DNA of 64,000 nt, taken from NCBI GenBank assembly GCA_900550465.1, contig URSC01000003.1, forward strand, positions 124,001 through 188,000, read 5' to 3'. The notes under the pieces are model-generated. The model did no database searches. It was not told the DNA's origin and saw nothing but the letters and a program-made list of their open reading frames with translations. This DNA is from an uncultured Alistipes sp. (GTDB taxonomy: Bacteria > Bacteroidota > Bacteroidia > Bacteroidales > UBA932). Position numbers and translations under genes: made by a program. Every line of letters begins with the position of its first letter. Position 1 is the first letter of the stretch. Of this stretch, positions 8,891 through 16,880 are shown piece by piece.

Positions 8891-10795
8891 CTAACGTCTT
8901 CTCTGCTGCTTCTGCTGCTCGCGGATAGCCTCCTGCTGTGCCTTCTGGATAGCCTCGAGACGCTGCTGGAACTTGGACTTGGGCTTGGCGGCTCCCTTTA
9001 CGGAAGCGGCGCGGACCTTGGCCATGATCTTCTCCTCGTCCACGAAGAAACGGCGGATGATCCAGGTATGGAGCATCATGATGAGGTTCGAGAGCAGGTA
9101 GTAGTATGTCAGACCGCTGGAGAGGTTGTTGCAGATGAACAGCATGAAGATGGGCATGAAATAGAGGGTCATGTTGCGCATGCTCTTCATCTGAGGGTTG
9201 TTGTCCACATTGCTGCCCTGGGTCATCCTGGCCGAGAAGTACATACTCAGGGCGCAGAGGATGGCGAAGAGACTGACGTGGTCACCGTACAGCGGTATGT
9301 TGAATCCGAAATCGAGAATCGAGTCATAGGTACTCAGGTCGTCCGCCCACAGGAAGCCCTTCTGACGGAGCTCGAACGATGCCGGGAAGAAGCGGAACAT
9401 CGCGAAGAGCACCGGGAACTGGAGCAGCATGGGGAGGCAGCCTCCGAACATGCTCACACCGGCCTTGCGGTACAGGTCCATGGTCTCCTGCTGTTTCTTC
9501 AGGGCATCCTCCTGACGGGGATACTTGGCGTTGATCTTGTCCAGCTCGGGCCTGAGAACGTTCATCTTGGCCGAAGACATGTAGGACTTGAAGGTAAGGG
9601 GCGAGATGACCAGCTTGATGAGGAGGGTCAGCAGCAGGATGATGATGCCGTAGTTGCTGATGAAGCGGCCGAAGAGGTCGAAGACGGGGATGATGATACC
9701 CCTGTTGATCCATCTTACCAGCCATCCACCCAGAGGCACGATCTTCTCGAAGTCGCAGTCATAGCTCTTGAGGGTACGGAAATGGTTGGGGCCGTAGTAG
9801 AACTCGAAGGGCACGGTCACATCGTCACCTGGCTCGTACTGCACGAGGGTCGAGGCGGAGCAGGCCATCAGACGGCGCTCGGCGTCGGTCTCGGGGTAGA
9901 ATTTCATCGAGAGGTTGCCCGACTCGAAGTTCTCCTCTGCACGGAGAATGGCCGAGAAGTACTGCTGCTGGAAGGCGAACCATTCGATGCGGGTGGTCAC
10001 CTCGCGGTGCTGGCCGCCGGAGCGTCCGCCGCCGCGCATGATACCGAGGTTCTCTATCTTTTTGACCTGACCGGGATACTTGAAATCGACGGTCGAGTAG
10101 TTCTGCTCGTTCTTGTAGCCGCGCTCCAGACGGGGCACGTCCATGTTCCAGGCTATCTCGAACTGGGATGCGTTGCGGGGAATATGGCGGTCCATGTTCA
10201 CCATGTGTACGTCGAAGTCCACCATGTAGCTGTCAGCCGACAGGAAATAGCGGTGCTCGATGAAGGCGGTGTCCGAGAAATACAGGCGCATCACCAGGGT
10301 GGAGTCGTTGGACACCACAGTCTCGTAGGTAAAGCCGCCTGTGTTGATGTACTGGTCGGTATAGAGCTGCAGGCCGAAGTCGCTGTAGTCGTCCTTCATC
10401 AGGTAGAGGTCGGTGCTGTCGCTGGTGTAGTAGTCCTTGATCAGGACTGAGGCGGCCTGGCCTCCCTTGGTCGAATACTTTATCCTGAGCTTGTTGTTCT
10501 CGAGGTAGTGGAAGTCCTCACCGGCGTTGTAGGCCTGCTCGAGGAAGGGATTGGCGTATGTGCTGGCATAGACCGGCTGCCCGTCCTGTGTTCCCTGTCC
10601 CGCCGCTGCCGAAGCACTGTCGGCGGCCATCTGCTGAGCCATCCGCTCCGCATACTCGAAGGCATTGGCCGCAGCCACCGAGTCCCTCACCCTCTGTATC
10701 TCCTGCTGCTCTCTTGCTATTCTGGAATTATAAACGCTGAATCCTATCAACAGGAGTCCTATGAGCGTTATACCTATTATAGTATTCTTGTTCAT
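8891..10795 (-). CDS. yidC: Membrane protein insertase YidC
   Basis: A 634-residue inner-membrane insertase, the long Gram-negative form. It has an N-terminal TM (about 3-24), a large periplasmic domain (about 60-360), and the conserved five-helix 60-kDa IMP domain in the C-terminal 250 residues ('SPLTFKSYMSSAKMNVLRP', 'KAGVSMFGGCLPMLLQFPV'). The C-terminus is Lys/Gln/Arg-rich, as expected for ribosome contact. The residues between 55 and 70 are a low-complexity Ala/Ser/Gln linker. It starts 3 bases after the DUF349 stop codon, so it is in the same operon. Confidence 0.96.
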   Translation of the reverse strand: MNKNTIIGITLIGLLLIGFSVYNSRIAREQQEIQRVRDSVAAANAFEYAERMAQQMAADSASAAAGQGTQDGQPVYASTYANPFLEQAYNAGEDFHYLENNKLRIKYSTKGGQAASVLIKDYYTSDSTDLYLMKDDYSDFGLQLYTDQYINTGGFTYETVVSNDSTLVMRLYFSDTAFIEHRYFLSADSYMVDFDVHMVNMDRHIPRNASQFEIAWNMDVPRLERGYKNEQNYSTVDFKYPGQVKKIENLGIMRGGGRSGGQHREVTTRIEWFAFQQQYFSAILRAEENFESGNLSMKFYPETDAERRLMACSASTLVQYEPGDDVTVPFEFYYGPNHFRTLKSYDCDFEKIVPLGGWLVRWINRGIIIPVFDLFGRFISNYGIIILLLTLLIKLVISPLTFKSYMSSAKMNVLRPELDKINAKYPRQEDALKKQQETMDLYRKAGVSMFGGCLPMLLQFPVLFAMFRFFPASFELRQKGFLWADDLSTYDSILDFGFNIPLYGDHVSLFAILCALSMYFSARMTQGSNVDNNPQMKSMRNMTLYFMPIFMLFICNNLSSGLTYYYLLSNLIMMLHTWIIRRFFVDEEKIMAKVRAASVKGAAKPKSKFQQRLEAIQKAQQEAIREQQKQQRRR

Positions 10796-10798
10796 GCT

Positions 10799-12880
10799 TT
10801 ATTCCTGGCTGTCGAGTTGGTGAATCTTCTCCTCGAGGGCGGCGAGCTCCTCCTTGGCGGCGTCTATCTTCTTCTGGAACTCCCTGACGAGCGAATCAGC
10901 TTTCTTGGAGCTGGCGAAGAAACCGATATTGTTCTCGTATGTGGCTATCTCGCTCTCGAGCTTGCGGAACTTCTGGAGGAGACGGTCCCTTTCCTGACGG
11001 GCGGGCGATGTCTCCACACGGCCGCGTCCTCCGCGGGGCGCCCTGCCGCGTCCGCTGCCTCCGGATACACGGAAGTCGGGGAACTTCTCCGACATGGCCT
11101 CGCGGTAGGCATCCTGTATCTTCTCCTTCTCCTTGAAGGGCACAAAGCCTATTGCATTCCACCTGTCGGCAAACGCGCGTGCGGCCTTCTCGTCCTCGCG
11201 CCTGTCACCCGAGGGAGTATAGGCGATGATCTCGTCGATGACGGCCTGCTTGGCCTTGAGATTGTCCACATACTGGGGCTCGATACCGCCGAAGTTCTTC
11301 TCCTTGTTGTCGAAGAAGTGGTCGCACGCGGCGCGGAAACGGGCCCAGATCTGGTCCGACTTCTTGCGGGATACCGGTCCTACCTCCTTCCACTGCTTCT
11401 GGAGGGAAATCAGGTAGTCGGTGGTCTTCTTCCAGTCGGTGCTGTCCATCACGGCCTCGGCCTGCTCGCAGAGGGCGATCTTCTTCTCCATATTGCCGTT
11501 CATCTGCTCCTTGAACTCGGCGTAGAACTCCCGCTTGCGGTTGTAGAACTTGTCGCAGGCGGCACGGAAACGGTCGTATATCTTCTGATTGTCCTTCTTG
11601 GAGGCGAAGCCTATCTTGCGCCACTCCTTCTGGATATCCTCGAACTCCTTGGTAACTGCGTTCCAGCCGTTGGACTCCTTGATGTCCTTGTCGGCCAGAG
11701 CCTCGGCCTTCTCACAGAGGACGGTCTTGGCGGCCAGATTCTCCTTCTGCTGCACCTTCAGGTTCTCGAAATAGGCCTGATGCAGCTTGTTGATGCGGGA
11801 GGTCGCGGCACGGAAGCGGTCCCATATCTCCTCACGGAACTCCTTGGCCACGGGGCCATATTCCTTCCACTCCTCATGCAGTTTCTGAAGCTGGGCGAAG
11901 GCCTCCACCACATTGGGACTCTTCTCCAGAGCCTCGGCCTTCTCGCAGAGAGCGGTCTTGATCTCAAGATTCTTCTTGAAATCCAGGTCGCGGAGCTCAT
12001 TGTTTATCTTAACATAGTCATAGAATTTCTCGACATAGTGCTGATACGTGTCGTAGATATCCTTAATACGAGCCTGGGGCACAGGACCGGCCTCACGCCA
12101 GCGGGCCTGGAGGTTGCGGAACTCAGGATAGGAGCGGTTCAGGTCCCCGGTGTTATCCACCAGGTTCTTGAGTTCCTCTATGATCTCCAGCTTGCGGTCC
12201 AGGTTGGCCTGCTTCTCTCTTTCCAGATTCTGGAAATAGACTGCGCGGCGGCCCTTATAGCGGGCATACAGTTCCTTGAACGCACGCTCGATCTCGATAA
12301 ATGGATTCACGGAGACTTCCGCAGGGGCATTCTCCTCCACCGGCTCCTCGACTGCCTCCGGTTCCTCTCCTGCTTCCACAGGACTGTCGGCGGGAACTGC
12401 CCCGGCTTCTTCCTCTTCAGGAAGTCCGGCATAGTCGGAAGTTCCGGGCTGTACATGGTATCCGGATGCTATCTTCTCCTCTTTCAGCACCTTATAGAAT
12501 GTAGCCTTGATATACTCGGACTGCCTGTTGAGTTCCATGATATCACCGTTGTCCACCAGGTTGCGGAAAGCCTCGACTATCTCCTTCAGGCTCTTGGACG
12601 AGAGGCTCTTCAGTTCCTCGTCGCTGATAATGGCTCCGCGCATCTCCTCAGGCTCCTGTACGGCAGGTTCCTCCGCCACAGGCTCCTCAGGTGCGGCCGG
12701 CTGCTCATTGTCAGCACTGTCCACAATCTCCCCGGCAGCCACCACTGCGGCGGCCACAGCAGCGGCCTCCTCGACAGCGGGACTCACTTCCGAAGCATTA
12801 ACATTCAGTGATTCAGAATTCTCTACAGAATTTTCAGCAGTACTCTTCCCGAGGGAAGGATTCAAGGTCTCTTCAGTCAT
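10799..12880 (-). CDS. DUF349 repeat protein
   Basis: A 693-residue cytoplasmic protein. The first ~170 residues are acidic low complexity rich in Glu/Ala/Pro. After that come about six tandem DUF349 units of 70-75 residues, each recognisable by patterns such as 'LQKQWKEVGPVSRKKSDQIW' with a 'RFRAACD' turn, and it ends in a coiled coil (about 630-690). An Arg/Gly-rich patch ('RGRAPRGGRGR') precedes the coiled coil and may bind nucleic acid. Molecular function is not established for the family; repeat number and acidic tail vary between species. It leads the operon with yidC, and a TATATTTG element lies 26 bases before the ATG. Confidence 0.9.
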   Translation of the reverse strand: MTEETLNPSLGKSTAENSVENSESLNVNASEVSPAVEEAAAVAAAVVAAGEIVDSADNEQPAAPEEPVAEEPAVQEPEEMRGAIISDEELKSLSSKSLKEIVEAFRNLVDNGDIMELNRQSEYIKATFYKVLKEEKIASGYHVQPGTSDYAGLPEEEEAGAVPADSPVEAGEEPEAVEEPVEENAPAEVSVNPFIEIERAFKELYARYKGRRAVYFQNLEREKQANLDRKLEIIEELKNLVDNTGDLNRSYPEFRNLQARWREAGPVPQARIKDIYDTYQHYVEKFYDYVKINNELRDLDFKKNLEIKTALCEKAEALEKSPNVVEAFAQLQKLHEEWKEYGPVAKEFREEIWDRFRAATSRINKLHQAYFENLKVQQKENLAAKTVLCEKAEALADKDIKESNGWNAVTKEFEDIQKEWRKIGFASKKDNQKIYDRFRAACDKFYNRKREFYAEFKEQMNGNMEKKIALCEQAEAVMDSTDWKKTTDYLISLQKQWKEVGPVSRKKSDQIWARFRAACDHFFDNKEKNFGGIEPQYVDNLKAKQAVIDEIIAYTPSGDRREDEKAARAFADRWNAIGFVPFKEKEKIQDAYREAMSEKFPDFRVSGGSGRGRAPRGGRGRVETSPARQERDRLLQKFRKLESEIATYENNIGFFASSKKADSLVREFQKKIDAAKEELAALEEKIHQLDSQE

Positions 12881-12906
12881 CGTTATCAGTTGTTAAATTG
12901 AACTTG

Positions 12907-12914
12907 CAAATATA
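12907..12914 (-). promoter_or_regulatory. -7 promoter element (TATATTTG) of DUF349-yidC-yggS
   Basis: Perfect TAnnTTTG on the minus strand, 26 bases upstream of the DUF349 ATG at 12880. Confidence 0.6.
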
Positions 12915-12945
12915 CATTATTTTTTAAAAGAACCGCGGTTTTACA

Positions 12946-12953
12946 TAAATTTG
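12946..12953 (+). promoter_or_regulatory. -7 promoter element (TAAATTTG) of trmD
   Basis: Perfect TAnnTTTG only 8 bases before the trmD ATG (12962). With transcription starting 5-8 bases after this element, the mRNA would have almost no leader and no room for a Shine-Dalgarno site. Confidence 0.55.
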
Positions 12954-12961
12954 CGCCCAGT

Positions 12962-13636
12962 ATGAGGATAGATATTATCAGTGCGGTACCGGAACTGCTG
13001 GAAAGTCCGCTCAACCATTCGATTATAAGACGGGCCCGGGAAAAGGGACTCGTGGAGATTCATATTGTCAACCTGCATGACTACGGCAAGGGCAACTACA
13101 AGCAGATAGACGATTACGGCTTCGGAGGCGACGCCGGCATGGTCATCAAGCCGGAACCGCTGTACAGGGCCATCACGGACCTGACCTCGCAGAGGGAGTA
13201 CGACCAGGTGATCTACACCTCGCCGGACGGGGAGATGCTGGACCAGGGCATGTGCAACAGCCTGTCCACGTGCGGGAACCTGATTATCCTGTGCGGTCAC
13301 TACAAGGGTATCGATCACCGCATCCGCGAGCATCTCATAACCAAGGAGATATCCATCGGAAGCTACGTCCTCAGCGGAGGTGAGCTGGCTGCCTGCGTCA
13401 TCTGCGACTCCATTATCCGGCTGCTGCCCGGCGCCATTACCGATGAGACCTCCGCACTGTCCGACTCCTTCCAGGACGGGCTTCTCGCACCTCCTATCTA
13501 TACCCGCCCGGCCGATTTCATGGGCTGGAAAGTTCCGGAGGTACTGCTTTCCGGAAATCCTAAACTCATCCGCCAATGGCAGGAAGAACAGGCCCTGGAG
13601 CGCACCAGAAGACTCAGACCCGACCTGCTGGAATAA
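12962..13636 (+). CDS. trmD: tRNA (guanosine(37)-N1)-methyltransferase TrmD
   Basis: A 224-residue SPOUT methyltransferase that makes m1G37 in tRNAs and prevents +1 frameshifting. It starts 'MRIDIISAVPELLESPLNHS', has 'YGFGGDAGMVIKPEPL' near residue 50-65, and the trefoil-knot SAM site 'LSTCGNLIILCGHYKGIDHR' followed by 'SIGSYVLSGGELA'. Standard length. Unlike many bacteria it is not next to rimM/rplS; the gene after it, 13 bases on, is a TetR regulator. The start is almost leaderless (see promoter). Confidence 0.96.
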   Translation: MRIDIISAVPELLESPLNHSIIRRAREKGLVEIHIVNLHDYGKGNYKQIDDYGFGGDAGMVIKPEPLYRAITDLTSQREYDQVIYTSPDGEMLDQGMCNSLSTCGNLIILCGHYKGIDHRIREHLITKEISIGSYVLSGGELAACVICDSIIRLLPGAITDETSALSDSFQDGLLAPPIYTRPADFMGWKVPEVLLSGNPKLIRQWQEEQALERTRRLRPDLLE

Positions 13637-13649
13637 AACCGTCAAGACT

Positions 13650-14327
13650 ATGGGCAATACGACATCCAACACCGAGCAGCAGATACTGGCCTCTGCAGAA
13701 AAACTGTTCCTGCAGAAAGGCTTCAGCGCAACCTCCACTACCGACATCGCACGGGACGCCGGGTGCAACCAGGCACTGGTCCACTATTACTTCCGGACCA
13801 AGGAAAACCTCTTCAACAGGATATTCGACGCCAAGTTCGACTCTGTCATGGACTTCATAGACAGCAGCATGAAGGACGACAGCGATATATTCGGGAATAT
13901 CCGCAATGCAGTCGGTGCCTACTTCCGGTATCTGAGCGAGAACGCCTATACCCCGCAGTTCATATTCAACGAACTGATGCAGAACCCCGTCAGGCGCAGG
14001 CATATACGCGAAGTGTTCCTGACCAGCCGGCGCAGCAGCCAGGTTTTCGCCAGGATTCAGGCCATGGTGGAAAAGGCAGCCGAGGCCGGCACCATCCGGA
14101 AAATCGATCCCCTCGACCTGATTTTCGACGGCATGTCCCTGGTAGTCTTTTCCTTTATCACCGCTCCGGCATTCGTAGACCTGCTGGGACGCGACTCCTC
14201 CAGTCTGAATAACTTCCTCGAGCACCGCAAGCAAGAGATCACAACCCTGCTCACCCAGGGGCTCAGACCGGCTTCCTCAGACGCAGGAAGTCCGCTGCAC
14301 GAATCCGGTACTGAGAGACAGCTATGA
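13650..14327 (+). CDS. TetR/AcrR family transcriptional regulator
   Basis: 225 residues with the ATG at 13650. A longer in-frame reading from 13380 lies inside trmD in another frame and encodes no sensible protein, so it is rejected. The N-terminal helix-turn-helix runs through 'ILASAEKLFLQKGFSATSTT' and 'IARDAGCNQALVHYYFRTKE', the classical TetR DNA-binding domain at residues 10-55. The rest is a helical ligand and dimer domain with no recognised inducer signature. Its stop overlaps the lysE-type exporter gene by 4 bases, so it probably regulates that exporter and possibly its own promoter. Confidence 0.9.
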   Translation: MGNTTSNTEQQILASAEKLFLQKGFSATSTTDIARDAGCNQALVHYYFRTKENLFNRIFDAKFDSVMDFIDSSMKDDSDIFGNIRNAVGAYFRYLSENAYTPQFIFNELMQNPVRRRHIREVFLTSRRSSQVFARIQAMVEKAAEAGTIRKIDPLDLIFDGMSLVVFSFITAPAFVDLLGRDSSSLNNFLEHRKQEITTLLTQGLRPASSDAGSPLHESGTERQL

Positions 14328-14965
14328 TCATCGGACTGCTCAAAGGACTGATTGTAGGCATCATAGTCTCGATACCGGTGGGACCGCTCGGCCTGCTGTG
14401 CATACCGCGCACCCTGGCCAGAGGACGGCGCGCCGGACTGGCAGTAGGTCTCGGGGGCTCGGCAAGCGACACGCTCTACTCAGCCCTGGCCCTTTTTGCC
14501 CTCTCCTTCATCAGCAGCTTCATCGACGCTCACAAGGGCTGGGTACTGCTGGCCGGAGGCCTGATAATCAGCATCACCGGCATCCGGCTCCTGGTCAGCC
14601 GCCGTCAGGTCCGCCATCCGGACAGCGTAACGGCCAGAGCCGTAAGTCCCGTCCGCCACATCGGAGGAGCCCTCAACGGCTTCCTCATATCGGTAACCAA
14701 TCCCGGCACCCTGGTCTGCATGCTGTGGCTGTTCACTTTCCTGAATGTAGATACAGCCACACCGTCCGTCATGGCCGCAGAATGGGCCGGCACCTCCCTG
14801 GGCTCAGCTACCTCCTGGTGCCTCATCACCTGGGCCATCAGCACCTTCCGCGACCGCATCACCATCGGCCAGCTCCACATCCTCACCCGCATCTGCGGAG
14901 CCGCCATCCTGCTCATCGGCCTGGCCTCCGCCGTCAAGAGCCTTCCCCTGCTCCAGTCCCTGTAA
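14324..14965 (+). CDS. LysE/RhtB family translocator
   Basis: A 213-residue inner-membrane protein with about six hydrophobic helices. The LysE-family N-terminal motif is seen in 'IVSIPVGPLGLLCIPRTLAR' (residues 14-33) and in the 'GLGGSASDTLYSALAL' helix. Members export amino acids or related small molecules; the substrate cannot be told. Coupled by a 4-base overlap to the TetR gene, which is the likely regulator. The region after its stop is repeat DNA without genes up to the tRNA. Confidence 0.85.
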   Translation: MIIGLLKGLIVGIIVSIPVGPLGLLCIPRTLARGRRAGLAVGLGGSASDTLYSALALFALSFISSFIDAHKGWVLLAGGLIISITGIRLLVSRRQVRHPDSVTARAVSPVRHIGGALNGFLISVTNPGTLVCMLWLFTFLNVDTATPSVMAAEWAGTSLGSATSWCLITWAISTFRDRITIGQLHILTRICGAAILLIGLASAVKSLPLLQSL

Positions 14966-15053
14966 TCAGCTGTCCGGCCACGTCCGCCTTCTGCGGTGCT
15001 CATTGCGCTGACGTATTCGGGGGTCCTATGTAGCGTGGTCCTTCCCGCCTTCG

Positions 15054-15341
15054 CGCCTTTGGAAGGTGTGCAGTTTCCCCGCTAAATCGTCTCACCTTCG
15101 AAAGGTGAGTTCCCGGGCCATGTCCGCCACAGCGTCTGTAGCGGCGTTTCCCTTCCGTTCCGCCACTTCCCACCTTCGGAAGGTGTGCAGTTTCCCCGCG
15201 AAATCGTCCCACCTTCGGAAGGTGAGTTCCCGGGCCATGTCCACCACAGCGTCTGTAGCGGCGTTTCCCTTCCGTTCCGCCACTTCCCACCTTCGGAAGG
15301 TGTGCAGTTTTCCCACGTTTTAAGCTCACTTTCGGAAGGTG
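15054..15341. repeat. Three paired-palindrome units in a 117-bp tandem repeat
   Basis: Six copies of a 15-bp palindrome, consensus CACCTTCGGAAGGTG, start at 15054, 15093, 15171, 15210, 15288 and 15327. They form three pairs with exactly 39 bases between starts, leaving a 24-base spacer in each pair, and the pairs recur every 117 bases. The first two 117-bp units are nearly identical over their full length. The third pair keeps the spacing, but its spacer has diverged. Arrays of closely spaced imperfect palindromes between genes resemble REP/BIME elements. Open frames through it are spurious, arising because 39 and 117 are multiples of three. A related array is at 43751-43932. Confidence 0.85.
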
Positions 15342-15358
15342 AGCACGTCTGTTCTTTC

Positions 15359-15396
15359 CACAACGGCAGAGAAATGCGGAATCTGCTGCCGTTGTG
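15359..15396. repeat. 11-bp stem-loop containing CAACGGCA
   Basis: Inverted repeat CACAACGGCAG (15359-15369) with its complement at 15386-15396 and a 16-base loop. A similar hairpin sharing CAACGGCA occurs at 45106-45147. No T-run follows, so it is not a standard terminator. Confidence 0.6.
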
Positions 15397-15600
15397 TAAG
15401 GAGAACGGAAGGGCTGCGGGAAGGTTAAAAAACTCTGCCGAAACACCGGAGCACTGCCCTCTCGGAGCGAATCGACTAAGCCTTCTCCGAGGGGAAGGTT
15501 TGGTTGGGGGTAAAACCATGCCGACTTTGTCGGCCATCCCCCTCTTTGGGGGGATTTGCTCCCTTCGGTCGCACATCCCCGCCCGCCTGCGGCGGGCTTT
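15397..15600. other. Non-coding stretch with short palindromes before the tRNA inverted repeat
   Basis: No gene is seen. It holds C/G-rich intergenic sequence with a GCCCGCC-TGC-GGCGGGC hairpin at 15581-15597 followed by TTT, and a 'cccctctttggggggattt'-type run. Short frames here lack any recognisable protein. Confidence 0.4.
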
Positions 15601-15663
15601 GCAGAAGATGAAGAAAAAAAGCTGTTCGAGTGAACTCGACAGCTTTTTTTCTTCATCTTCTGC
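15601..15663. terminator. Near-perfect 62-bp inverted repeat, probably bidirectional terminator after tRNA-Ser
   Basis: Left arm 15601-15631 and right arm 15634-15663 pair over 30 positions with one bulged base. The centre has a GC-containing stem (GCTGT..CGAGT) flanked by seven A on one side and seven T on the other, the form of a bidirectional rho-independent terminator. The arms then extend a further 13 bp outward (GCAGAAGATGAAG), unusually long, and the right end reaches the discriminator base of the tRNA gene. Confidence 0.75.
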
Positions 15664-15750
15664 GGAAAGAGGGGGATTCGAACCCCCGGAACCCACAAGG
15701 AGTTCAACAGTTTTCGAGACTGCCCCGTTCGACCACTCCGGCATCTTTCC
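15663..15750 (-). tRNA. tRNA-Ser (anticodon CGA)
   Basis: 88 bases on the minus strand, starting GGAAAGATGCCGGAG. The acceptor stem GGAAAGA pairs with TCTTTCC, the anticodon loop is CT-CGA-AA inside the GCAGT/ACTGT stem, there is a long class II variable arm, and the T loop is GTTCGAATC. CCA is not encoded. It decodes UCG. A TATATTTG element is 14 bases upstream and a strong hairpin with a T-run follows directly. Confidence 0.95.
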
Positions 15751-15764
15751 TGATTTTCGGGCTG

Positions 15765-15772
15765 CAAATATA
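15765..15772 (-). promoter_or_regulatory. -7 promoter element (TATATTTG) of tRNA-Ser
   Basis: Perfect TAnnTTTG on the minus strand, 14 bases before the mature 5' end of the tRNA. Confidence 0.6.
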
Positions 15773-15875
15773 ACTGCAAAATTTTGAAATATGAAATTAT
15801 TGTCCCATCTTTGTTGGGCAAAGTTCAAGCCGTAACGTCCCGCGGCCGGAAACAAGACACTTAATTTCTTGCTTT

Positions 15876-16880
15876 ATGATACAGATAGATGAACTAAGGT
15901 TCAGCTACAGGGGACGCTGCGTATATGACGGCCTGAACCTGGAACTGAAGGAGGGAGCCGTTTACGGGCTCCTGGGAAGGAACGGAGCGGGCAAGACGAC
16001 TTTGATGAGGTTGATTGCGGGGCTACTGAAATGCGGAAACGGACGGATAGAGGTGGACGGCATGGTGCCGTTCGACCGGAAGCCGGAGTTTCTGGACAAT
16101 GTCTATTTCGTGCCGGAGAGCTTCAACGCTCCGGATCTGCCGGTGATAGAGTATGCCGGAAATTACGGAATGTTTTACTCGAACTATGACGGAGACGCAC
16201 TCGTCGATTATCTCAGGATATTCGATGTCGAGCCGGGTGCTGTCTTCCGAAGGCTTTCCTCCGGACAGAAGAAGAAGGCCATGATAGCCTTCGCGCTTTC
16301 ACTCAATACGCGGCTGCTCCTGCTGGACGAGCCCGGCAACGGCCTGGACATACCGTCCAAACTGACCCTGAGACGGCTGCTGGCCGAGCACATGCGGCCG
16401 GACAGGACGGTGATTCTGTCCACCCATCAGGTCCGGGAAGTGGAAGACATCGTGGATCATGTGGCTGTCATCGACTCCGGGAGGCTGCTGCTCAACTCAT
16501 CCCTGGATGATCTCGCAGGAAAGATATGCTTCAGCACCGGCGACAAGGTTATGCTCCATGCCCTGTTCAGCGAGCGTACGGCCGCAGGTGTGGTCAACAT
16601 CCTGCCCCGCCTGACCCGCTCCGGTATCGTCAGCGGATATGCCGGACATAACCTGGGTTCAGGCACGCTCTCCGACCGCCCGACCGCCTACAGCGGCACT
16701 GACACAGAGACCGGCACAGCGGCAGACGCTGAAACGCATCTGAAAAACCTGCATGCAAAGACAGACATCGACATAGAAGTGCTCTTCAACGCCTGCATCT
16801 CAGGAGGAGGCACTCTGGTAGAGTATCTCAGGTCCCTGGACAGAAATACTGAAAAGGAGGTGGATCATGCGTGCTGTTAG
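15876..16880 (+). CDS. ABC transporter ATP-binding protein with C-terminal extension
   Basis: 334 residues. Residues 1-215 are a complete ABC ATPase: Walker A 'GLLGRNGAGKTTLMRL' near 33-48, signature 'LSSGQKKKAMIAF', Walker B 'LLLLDEPGNGLDI', and H-loop 'STHQVREVEDI'. The remaining ~110 residues hold a Ser/Thr/Gly-rich stretch (about 255-290) not usual for such proteins, with no recognised domain. Its signature reads LSSGQ, as in exporter-type ATPases of the YtrB/GntR-linked kind; no GntR gene is present here. It overlaps the following permease gene by 14 bases, so the two should form one transporter. Substrate unknown. Confidence 0.85.
   Translation: MIQIDELRFSYRGRCVYDGLNLELKEGAVYGLLGRNGAGKTTLMRLIAGLLKCGNGRIEVDGMVPFDRKPEFLDNVYFVPESFNAPDLPVIEYAGNYGMFYSNYDGDALVDYLRIFDVEPGAVFRRLSSGQKKKAMIAFALSLNTRLLLLDEPGNGLDIPSKLTLRRLLAEHMRPDRTVILSTHQVREVEDIVDHVAVIDSGRLLLNSSLDDLAGKICFSTGDKVMLHALFSERTAAGVVNILPRLTRSGIVSGYAGHNLGSGTLSDRPTAYSGTDTETGTAADAETHLKNLHAKTDIDIEVLFNACISGGGTLVEYLRSLDRNTEKEVDHACC

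Noticed and set aside
10508..12811. Very long antisense frame (767 codons) opposite yidC and the DUF349 gene
   Set aside because: It mirrors the biased codon use of GC-rich DUF349 repeats. Similar long antisense frames face lpxB/dapF, the AsmA-like gene, the CzcA/CusA pump and the hydrogenase genes, and none shows a real domain.
13380..13649. Upstream extension of the TetR protein
   Set aside because: It lies inside trmD in another frame and has no TetR-like content; the helix-turn-helix begins right after ATG 13650.
15054..15341. CRISPR-like look: 15-bp repeats with 24-base spacers
   Set aside because: Repeats come only in pairs, are palindromic and 15 bp long, the longer unit between pairs is duplicated too, and there are no cas genes.
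15082..15855. Reading frames of 70-270 codons through the palindrome arrays (also at 43683-44157)
   Set aside because: They arise because the 39- and 117-base periods are multiples of three. The translated text is just the repeat, one frame runs across the tRNA gene, and no family matches.
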